DNA of 49,942 nt. It comes from JAMLIN01 sp041676645. Lineage in GTDB: Bacteria; Pseudomonadota; Gammaproteobacteria; Burkholderiales; Burkholderiaceae_E. Below the pieces are notes generated by a model. The model searched no databases and was not told the DNA's origin. It saw only the letters and a program-made list of their open reading frames with translations. The stretch covers positions 1 through 49,942 of the forward strand of contig JBAYRO010000016.1 in NCBI GenBank assembly GCA_041676645.1, read 5' to 3'. How positions within the stretch are numbered: position 1 is the stretch's first letter; each line of letters opens with the position of its first letter. This document shows, one piece after another, positions 8,756 to 14,904 of this stretch. Both the position numbers and the translations under genes were made by a program.

Positions 8756-9394
8756 ATGGACCTGGCCGATACCGGGATCCGCCGCCTCGCGGCGGGCGCC
8801 CGACAAACCCTGCTGCCGCCGGACCTGGCCCAGCGGCTGGTCGACGCGGCGCCCCCGGCCCTGTTCGTGCTGGCCGGCGACGCAGAGCTGCGCTACGCCA
8901 ATGAACGGGGCCGCAGCGAACTGGACATGCAGCGCTGCGTACGGCTGGCCGGATCCCGGCTGGCCCCCGTGGACCCCGCCTGCCAGGGGCGATGGTGCCG
9001 CGCGCTGCGCAACATCGACCGGCTCCCGGGCGACGCGTTCCGGATCTCGCGCGGCCCGGAGGAGCGCTTCGCATCGATCCGGCGCGAAGCCGCCGGGACG
9101 TGGGATCCGCAATGGCGCGACGACATCGTCCTGGTGCTCACGCTCGATCGAAGCCCGAGCGATCGCTGCGACGCGTTCACCACCTGGTGCGCGCTGCACG
9201 GCCTGACACCGGCCGAATCCCGTACCGTGCTCGAACTCGTGCGCGGCGACTCGGCGACGCAGGTCGCCAGCCGAGCCGGCGTTGCCGTCAGCACCATTCG
9301 CACCCAGATCCGCAGCGCCTGCGCGAAAGTGGACTGTTCGTCGAGCCGCGCCCTGGTGGCCTCGATGCTGAGGTTCGGGCTCGGCTCGATGTAA
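8756..9394 (+). CDS. LuxR-type helix-turn-helix transcriptional regulator
   Basis: A 212-residue protein. The last about 65 residues form a GerE/LuxR DNA-binding domain: LTPAESRTVLELV, then SATQVASRAGVAVSTIRTQI. The N-terminal portion (PPALFVLAGDAELRYANERG) looks PAS-like, suggesting a small-molecule or redox sensor, but no cofactor ligand is identifiable. ATG 8756 is preceded by GGGGAG with six-base spacing; an in-frame ATG at 8711 is the alternative. It is divergent from the Crp-like gene, with 176 bases between them. Confidence 0.82.
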   Translation: MDLADTGIRRLAAGARQTLLPPDLAQRLVDAAPPALFVLAGDAELRYANERGRSELDMQRCVRLAGSRLAPVDPACQGRWCRALRNIDRLPGDAFRISRGPEERFASIRREAAGTWDPQWRDDIVLVLTLDRSPSDRCDAFTTWCALHGLTPAESRTVLELVRGDSATQVASRAGVAVSTIRTQIRSACAKVDCSSSRALVASMLRFGLGSM

Positions 9395-9407
9395 GCCGGG
9401 CTGCGCG

Positions 9408-9782
9408 TCAGCCCCGTGCCTTGCGAAACGCGTTCTTCACGAGGACCTGGTCGCCGCGGAACTCGAGCAGGTCGCAGCCGGCGGTGCTGACCGACTTCCC
9501 GCTCTCGTCGGTGGCGACGAAATCCCATTCGAACGAACCCACGTTGCCCGCCACGACCACCCTGAGGTTCTCGAACCTGCCGTCGGGGAAGCGCTCGAAG
9601 AACATCTGCACGCCGTCGCGGACGGCGTCCCTGCCGACGAAGGTCCGGCCCAGCCGATCGGGCCCGACCGAGGCGTGGTAGACACCATCCTCGGCGAAAT
9701 AGCTCGCGACGAGATCCGGATCGTGGCTGTTCCATGCGGTCCCGAACTCGGTCGCCCGCTCGATCGTCATCATCTTGTCCAT
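9408..9782 (-). CDS. SnoaL-like / nuclear transport factor 2-fold protein
   Basis: A 124-residue single-domain protein of the NTF2-like (SnoaL) superfamily: a helix with WNSHDPDLVASYFAEDGVYH, a central GRDAVRDGVQMFF segment, and a final beta sheet. Members include isomerases, cyclases and small-molecule-binding proteins, so function cannot be assigned. ATG 9782 has a strong GGAGG five bases upstream, which rules out the earlier in-frame ATG at 9794. It converges with the LuxR-type gene, with 13 bases between stops. Confidence 0.82.
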   Translation of the reverse strand: MDKMMTIERATEFGTAWNSHDPDLVASYFAEDGVYHASVGPDRLGRTFVGRDAVRDGVQMFFERFPDGRFENLRVVVAGNVGSFEWDFVATDESGKSVSTAGCDLLEFRGDQVLVKNAFRKARG

Positions 9783-10153
9783 GTCGTCCTCCATTCGAGC
9801 TGATGTATTCGATGGCCGCCCGCGGAACCGTGCCCTCGTAACGAGCAGGCCTAGGCAAAGCATATCCCGTCGTCCGGGTTCAAGGCCCTGTGTCTGCCAC
9901 CCCGCGATCCACCGAACACTCGTTCCGGCTGGGCCCTCCTCGTACACCTGTAACCACCGCCCTCGCCGTCAGGCCTTGGCGGAGCTTTGCTTCGTCGGAC
10001 CGGACTTCGGTCCAATATGCCCAAGCAACAACTAGCAACAGAACTGGCGCTTTCCAGGAAGCCGATTACTCCATGGAAAACTCAATGAATAGCGCTTGTG
10101 AAGTGTCAGCGCAAAACGCTATAATGATGTCGTATCGTACGGAGAGACCCGCT
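9783..10153. other. Intergenic region at the left edge of the low-GC segment
   Basis: A 371-base gap. Composition becomes less GC-rich toward its right end. It contains a small hairpin (GGACCG at 9997-10002, CGGTCC at 10008-10013) and the promoter at 10096-10125. I see no tRNA, integrase or convincing direct repeat marking an insertion point. Confidence 0.55.
10096..10141 (+). promoter_or_regulatory. Promoter with dyad operator candidate for the RES/Xre operon
   Basis: The -35-like TTGTGA at 10096-10101 and a perfect TATAAT at 10120-10125 are separated by 18 bases. Just downstream is the dyad CGTA-TCG-TACG at 10131-10141, followed at once by the ribosome site GGAGAG at 10141. Type II antitoxins usually repress their own promoters, so this dyad is a candidate site for the Xre-type antitoxin. 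Confidence 0.6.
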
Positions 10154-11437
10154 ATGTCTACGCTCCACCTCCGACCGGTTCGCTTGGCCCCGGACCCCTT
10201 GGGGCTTTACATCCGCGCCAGCCGCGTCGATCAGAGGGAACTTCAGAGTTTCATCACGTCCAGTTCACTTGCGTTTACCGGCGTAGTCTTTGAAGCCAAG
10301 CGCGCGAGTCAACAAGAGGAACTGCTTACCCTCGTGCTAGAACGCGGTCTGGATGCAGTTCTTGATCCAGAGACGCAGGCGATGGCTACTAGCGGTCGGT
10401 ACGTTAAGTCGATGGATTGTCTGCCATGGTCGAAGAAGCGTCCGCATACACAAGGCGATCTCGCTACCCGGTTTGAGCAACGACAGTTTGCGGAGGATAT
10501 TGCAAAGTTTGCGATTGCCCACGGCTTTACCCAAGTTATCGCGCCGACGCACTTGGTTGTCGGACCGGACGATCCGTGGCTTGAGATCGACATCGCTTGT
10601 ACCGACGCGCTGCGCAGCGCTCTGGACCGGCTGGGCGGTGCACACATTCAGCTTCAGTACTCGTTGGCATTAAGCTACGAAGCCTTCAGAACACCGGTCA
10701 AGCGGTTTGCAGTCCTGGAGAAGCTGCGTCATGCCAACATAGATGGTCTTTGGCTAAACATCTCAGGCTGCGGCGTCGATAGTTCGCCAACTGCAATCAC
10801 TCGCTACGGGAACGCCGCAACGGATTTTCACTCACTTGGCATGCCAATCGTCGCTGACCATGTAGGCGGTCAAATGGGGTTGTCCTTGTTAGCGTTTGGT
10901 GCGGTTGGTGGCATTTCGCACGGCGTCACGTTGGGTGAGAGGCTCGATACGGCAAGCTGGCATAAGATTCCGGAAGGAAAGGGCTTTGGTGCGAAGACGC
11001 GCGTCTATTTGCCGACACTTGATCTAATGCTTTCGCGCGTAGATGCTGAACGCTTCTTCGAAAGTGGCGGAGGCAGGTCTCGGTCGGCTTTTGGTTGCAG
11101 GGATACCAATTGCTGTCATCGGGGCGTCGAAGATATGCTGCGAACGCCCGGCAGGCACTTTCTGTACCAACGCACCCAACAAGTCGCCAGCCTCGGAAGA
11201 ATTCCCGAATCGATCCGCCCGACCGAGTTTCTCGAGGAAAACCTTCGACCTGCGAGCGACGCCGCCTTAGTTGCAACCAAACTACCCTTGCCCGACGACC
11301 TTAAGCAGAAAGTGAACAAACAAGCAAAGCGGCTTAACGACCTCCGGACAACGCTTGGGCCCTACGCCAAGAAGCGTCGCGATCTGTCATTCGCACGTCA
11401 TCCAATATCGCGAGTTGCACGCGGTGGCATACGTTGA
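10154..11437 (+). CDS. Protein of unknown function, barrel-like, with a Cys/His cluster
   Basis: A 427-residue protein that I do not recognise. Alternating strand/helix pattern suggests a TIM-type barrel: short hydrophobic strands such as GLYIRAS, TGVVFEAK, TQVIAPTHL, IQLQYSLAL, GLWLNISG and MPIVADHVGG, the last followed by a Gly-rich GLSLLAFGAVGG segment. After the barrel is a possible metal site, Cys315, Cys320, Cys321, His322 and His335. A barrel followed by a zinc site recalls tRNA-guanine transglycosylases, but this is only a weak structural analogy. The C-terminus is basic. ATG 10154 follows GGAGAG by seven bases. It is first in a low-GC operon, 40 bases ahead of the antitoxin gene. Confidence 0.7.
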   Translation: MSTLHLRPVRLAPDPLGLYIRASRVDQRELQSFITSSSLAFTGVVFEAKRASQQEELLTLVLERGLDAVLDPETQAMATSGRYVKSMDCLPWSKKRPHTQGDLATRFEQRQFAEDIAKFAIAHGFTQVIAPTHLVVGPDDPWLEIDIACTDALRSALDRLGGAHIQLQYSLALSYEAFRTPVKRFAVLEKLRHANIDGLWLNISGCGVDSSPTAITRYGNAATDFHSLGMPIVADHVGGQMGLSLLAFGAVGGISHGVTLGERLDTASWHKIPEGKGFGAKTRVYLPTLDLMLSRVDAERFFESGGGRSRSAFGCRDTNCCHRGVEDMLRTPGRHFLYQRTQQVASLGRIPESIRPTEFLEENLRPASDAALVATKLPLPDDLKQKVNKQAKRLNDLRTTLGPYAKKRRDLSFARHPISRVARGGIR

Positions 11438-11477
11438 CAGCCACTGTGATTAACCCGACCGCCCACAGAGTCACACC

Positions 11478-11816
11478 ATGAGCAACGCAATTGCGCGCCG
11501 GCTAGAAGCCATTCAGACAAAGGCTGCAATGCGATCGTCTGATGTGGCGAATGTGCTGAACGTACGCCCCGAGACCGTCTCTCGATGGAACAAGGGCAAG
11601 GCGTTGCCGCATGCCAGCACAGAAAGGCAACTTCTAGAATTGGAGTTTGTCATTGACAAGCTCGCAGACATCTACGAGCCGCACGAAGCTCGACTCTGGC
11701 TCTTCTCTCGACAACGCCTGCTGGATGATCGAGTACCCGCGGAATTGATCCAGCAAGGTCAGGTTGACGAAGTATTGGCTTCGGTCAATCAACTGCTCGA
11801 TGGCGCGCATCTTTGA
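11478..11816 (+). CDS. Xre/MbcA/ParS-type antitoxin
   Basis: A 112-residue protein with an N-terminal helix-turn-helix (SSDVANVLNVRPETVSRW, about residues 19-36). A C-terminal toxin-binding domain follows, with the family-like features EPHEARLWLFSRQRLLDDRVPAELI and a final helix ending in the C-terminus that usually reaches into the RES toxin active site. The short length, lower GC and position 28 bases upstream of a RES-domain gene identify the pair as a type II toxin-antitoxin system. It probably also represses the operon promoter. Confidence 0.88.
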   Translation: MSNAIARRLEAIQTKAAMRSSDVANVLNVRPETVSRWNKGKALPHASTERQLLELEFVIDKLADIYEPHEARLWLFSRQRLLDDRVPAELIQQGQVDEVLASVNQLLDGAHL

Positions 11817-11844
11817 CATGACAACACACGGGCCAGCACATTGA

Positions 11845-12393
11845 ATGATTCACGACCCTGACCTGCTCGATCGCTTGGACGCTCTTCCGAAGGAAACGTT
11901 CGACGGCGAAGTATTTCGGGGAACACGGCAAAGCCTCGACCCACTTGCCAGTTCGTACAGTGGCGGCCGGTGGATGCGTCGCGATGGCGCGGGCGTGCTC
12001 TACACAAGCTTGGCGCGCGAAGGTGCTCTGGCGGAGATTTCGTTCCACTGGAGTCAGCTCAATCCTCGTCCGACGAAGCCAGTGATGCTGCACACGCTCC
12101 GAGTGGTAGCGTATCGAACGCTCAAGTTAGTCAGAGCGGATCTTTCGGCTCTTGGCGTACCGGAAGCCGCATACATCGGCACCAACTTACCTCGCACTCA
12201 AGAGATAGGCGCCGCGATCGAATTTCTCGGATGCGATGGCCTGATCGCGCCGTGTGCGAGATGGTCGTGTGACAACCTCATCCTATTCCCGGATCAAATG
12301 GGCGTCGACGCTTCCCTGGAGGTTGTGGTGAGTGAAGTCGTCGACTGGGTGGACTGGGCGACGGCTCAGAATCTCTGGCAACCCTCGCAATGA
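11845..12393 (+). CDS. RES-domain toxin, NAD-degrading or ADP-ribosylating type
   Basis: A 182-residue RES-domain protein. The three hallmark residues are visible: Arg25 (VFRGTR), Glu64 (EGALAEISFHW) and Ser141 (RWSCDNLILFPD), with SYSGGRW and VLYTSLA between. Characterised RES toxins either destroy NAD+ (MbcT type) or ADP-ribosylate a host enzyme (ParT type); which applies here cannot be told from the sequence. All three key residues are present, so it looks intact. The start is the ATG at 11845; its ribosome site is weak. It is partnered with the antitoxin just upstream. Confidence 0.88.
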   Translation: MIHDPDLLDRLDALPKETFDGEVFRGTRQSLDPLASSYSGGRWMRRDGAGVLYTSLAREGALAEISFHWSQLNPRPTKPVMLHTLRVVAYRTLKLVRADLSALGVPEAAYIGTNLPRTQEIGAAIEFLGCDGLIAPCARWSCDNLILFPDQMGVDASLEVVVSEVVDWVDWATAQNLWQPSQ

Positions 12394-12655
12394 ACTGAAT
12401 CGGATCACTGCGCAACCCAACCGGCTCGCCGACGCGCCGTTGTTCTCCTACTGGAACATGGACGTCTGGCCGACGCCCGCTCGCACAGCCCGAGGTGCTA
12501 TCGGGCATTCATCAACGACCATTTCATTGTAGTCGAGACCGCATGCAGTACCGATTGTGTAGAGCGTCCGAGCGGGAGGCTTTGTCGCCGCGCGTCCTCA
12601 CGATCGCCGCTTTCGCGTGGGCGGCGCTTCCCTAATGCCTATTGTCGCGCTCGTT

Positions 12656-13084
12656 TCAGTACTTGCGCGATGTACTTTCATTCTGGTGCCTCCTCGAGAT
12701 GGGCGGCGGACTAGAATAGTAGAAATCCTTGCGCCTCTTTGCTAGTCGCTTGTTGCCATGGCTGCTCCAAATGTATGGGTGAGCCTCAAGGTAGCGTGCC
12801 AAGCTGAGACTTCCCCCAGGGTGCGAAGGAGGTGGCGTGAAGTTTCCAGTGATTCGATGATATGCAATGCCGGCCACTTGACCGAGAGCGTGACAGCCCA
12901 CGGCGTAGTGAAGAAATCCAACCCCATACATTTCGTGCAACACAAAGCCGATCGGAAAGTAAAATATGGTTCCCAAGGCCCCCGCATATATGGCCCACTG
13001 AATGATGCCATCTATCCTAGTTTCACGAGCATGCGCTTCAATTGCCTTGTCATGTCGATCTTGCAAATCCTGCTTAGTGAGCAT
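12656..13084 (-). CDS. Small membrane protein of unknown function
   Basis: A 142-residue protein that I do not recognise. A charged N-terminal helix (KQDLQDRHDKAIEAHARETR) is followed by one or two hydrophobic stretches (IIQWAIYAGALGTIFYFPIGF, then GVGFLHYAVGCHALGQVAGIA), and the C-terminus is polar and basic. Codon use and GC (48% in one line counted) are unlike the surrounding 67-70% genome, so acquisition by transfer is likely. It lies on the strand opposite the RES operon. It could be an independent cargo gene; no functional motif is seen. Confidence 0.6.
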   Translation of the reverse strand: MLTKQDLQDRHDKAIEAHARETRIDGIIQWAIYAGALGTIFYFPIGFVLHEMYGVGFLHYAVGCHALGQVAGIAYHRITGNFTPPPSHPGGSLSLARYLEAHPYIWSSHGNKRLAKRRKDFYYSSPPPISRRHQNESTSRKY

Positions 13085-13217
13085 GGCTAAAATTTCCCCA
13101 TTGTTGGATCTCGCCCGCAGCCTCTCATTTCGTACTTACTAAGTGTTCACTGCCGGTCTTACAGGACGAATATAGACTCGGTCCCTACGAAGCCCGATTA
13201 CGAGGTGGCTGTACTGA

Positions 13218-14717
13218 CTATGCGAGGCGGCTCAGTGTTCGTCTGACAGCTTCCCGCCATCCCTCGAGGCGCAACGTGCGCTCTTCCCCGTCCATCCCCG
13301 CCTCGAACCGCCGCTCCCGCCGCCAGGCCCTGGCAAAGCCCTCCTCGTCCGGCCACACCCCCGCCTGCATTCCCGCCAGCCAGGCGGCCCCCAGCGCCGT
13401 GGTCTCGAGCACCACCGGGCGGTCGACCGGCGCATCGAGCAGGTCCGCCAGGCGCTGCATGGTCCAGTCGCTCGCGACCATGCCGCCGTCGACCCGCAGC
13501 ACGGTAGCGGCATCCTGGGGCCAGTCGCGATGCATCGCATCGAGCAGGTCGCGCGTCTGGAAGCAGACGGCTTCCAGCGCGGCGCGTGCAAGCTCCCGCG
13601 GGCCGGTGGCACGCGTGATGCCGAAGATCGCGCCGCGCGCATCGGCATCCCAGTGCGGAGCGCCCATGCCGGTGAAGGCGGGCACGAGATAGACCTGCTG
13701 GTTCGGGTCCACACGCGCGGCGAGCTCGCCCGATTCCGATGCGTTCTTGATGATGCCCAGGCCGTCGCGCAGCCATTGCACCGCGGCGCCGGCGACGAAG
13801 ATCGAGCCTTCGAGCGCATAGGTGGTCCTGCCGCGCAGCCGCCAGGCGATGGTCGACAGCAAGCGGTTGTTCGACTGCACCCGGTCGGCACCGGTATTGA
13901 GCACCGCAAAGCAGCCGGTGCCGTAGGTGGCCTTGATCATGCCCGGCTCGAAGCAGGCGTTGCCGAGGGTGGCCGCCTGCTGGTCGCCGGCGATGCCCAG
14001 CACCGGAACCGCCGCACCGAACAGCGCCGGATCGGTGGCGCCGAAGTCGGCGGCGGAATCCTTCACCTCGGGCAGCATCGAGCGCGGGACGCGCAAGGCG
14101 GCGAGCAACTCGTCGTCCCACTGGTTGCGCACGATGTCGTAGGCGAGCGTGCGCGAGGCATTGGTGGCGTCGGTCGCATGCACCCTGCCGCCGGTGAGCC
14201 GCCACAGCAGGAAGCTGTCGACGGTGCCGAAGGCGAGCTCCCCGCGCTGGGCGGCTTCGCGCGCGCCGGGCACGGTATCGAGGATCCAGGCGATCTTGGT
14301 ACCGGAGAAGTAGGGATCGAGGATCAGGCCGGTGCGCTCGGCGAACAGCGGCTCGAGGCCTTCCGCCTTCATGCGGCCGCACAGTTCGGCGGTGCGCCGG
14401 TCCTGCCAGACGATCGCGCGATGGATCGCGCGGCCGGTGCGGCGGTCCCAGACGACGGTGGTCTCGCGCTGGTTGGTGATGCCGATGCCGGCGATCCGGC
14501 TCGCATCGATCCGGGCCGACAGCAGCGCATGGCGAACCGTCTCGAGCGTCGTGCTCCAGAGATCCTCGGGCTCGTGCTCGACCCAGCCGGAGTCCGGGAA
14601 ATGCTGCGCGAACTCCTGCTGGCCGATGCCGACCGCCCGAAAGCCGTTGTCGAACACGATCGCGCGGGTGCTCGTCGTGCCCTGGTCGATCGCGAGGACG
14701 AAATCCTGTGCCGCCAC
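13218..14717 (-). CDS. glpK: Glycerol kinase
   Basis: A 499-residue cytoplasmic FGGY-family kinase that phosphorylates glycerol to sn-glycerol 3-phosphate. The N-terminal phosphate-binding segment AIDQGTTSTRAIVFD is clear. The glycerol kinase substrate motif ITNQRETTVVWDRRTG and the segment IVWQDRRTAELC follow, and the length is exactly typical. The start is GTG at 14717 with AGGAG six bases upstream. The gene is divergent from the patatin gene, and its product feeds the dehydrogenase encoded at 19067. No transporter (glpF) or repressor (glpR) gene is adjacent in the window. Confidence 0.96.
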   Translation of the reverse strand: MAAQDFVLAIDQGTTSTRAIVFDNGFRAVGIGQQEFAQHFPDSGWVEHEPEDLWSTTLETVRHALLSARIDASRIAGIGITNQRETTVVWDRRTGRAIHRAIVWQDRRTAELCGRMKAEGLEPLFAERTGLILDPYFSGTKIAWILDTVPGAREAAQRGELAFGTVDSFLLWRLTGGRVHATDATNASRTLAYDIVRNQWDDELLAALRVPRSMLPEVKDSAADFGATDPALFGAAVPVLGIAGDQQAATLGNACFEPGMIKATYGTGCFAVLNTGADRVQSNNRLLSTIAWRLRGRTTYALEGSIFVAGAAVQWLRDGLGIIKNASESGELAARVDPNQQVYLVPAFTGMGAPHWDADARGAIFGITRATGPRELARAALEAVCFQTRDLLDAMHRDWPQDAATVLRVDGGMVASDWTMQRLADLLDAPVDRPVVLETTALGAAWLAGMQAGVWPDEEGFARAWRRERRFEAGMDGEERTLRLEGWREAVRRTLSRLA

Positions 14718-14824
14718 CTGCCTCTCCTGTCCGGGGGCCGGCCCATGCCGGCGAAGTACGAGTTTCGCAGCTTCGGCGCGCCGGCGACATGACCCGTCAT
14801 CCGACGGACGGTCGCCCGCGGATA

Positions 14825-14853
14825 TTGACGGACCGCCAGCCGCTGGCTATCCA
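14825..14853 (+). promoter_or_regulatory. Promoter candidate for the patatin gene
   Basis: TTGACG at 14825-14830 and TATCCA at 14848-14853 are separated by 17 bases, about 50 bases upstream of the patatin start. The spacer contains a short dyad GCCAG-CCG-CTGGC that could be an operator. The -10 box is imperfect, so this is a candidate only. Confidence 0.45.
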
Positions 14854-14904
14854 GAAGTGAAGCCGGCCGGGGCCGACCCGAGGCCGCGAGCGCAAGGACT
14901 GATG

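Noticed and set aside
9851..9900. A tRNA fragment suggested by GGGTTCAAGGCCC
   Set aside because: The stem around it does not pair as a T-arm and no acceptor or anticodon arm can be drawn.
12394..12655. A remnant gene between the RES toxin and the membrane protein gene
   Set aside because: Short open frames give no recognisable protein and no start signals; left as plain intergenic DNA.
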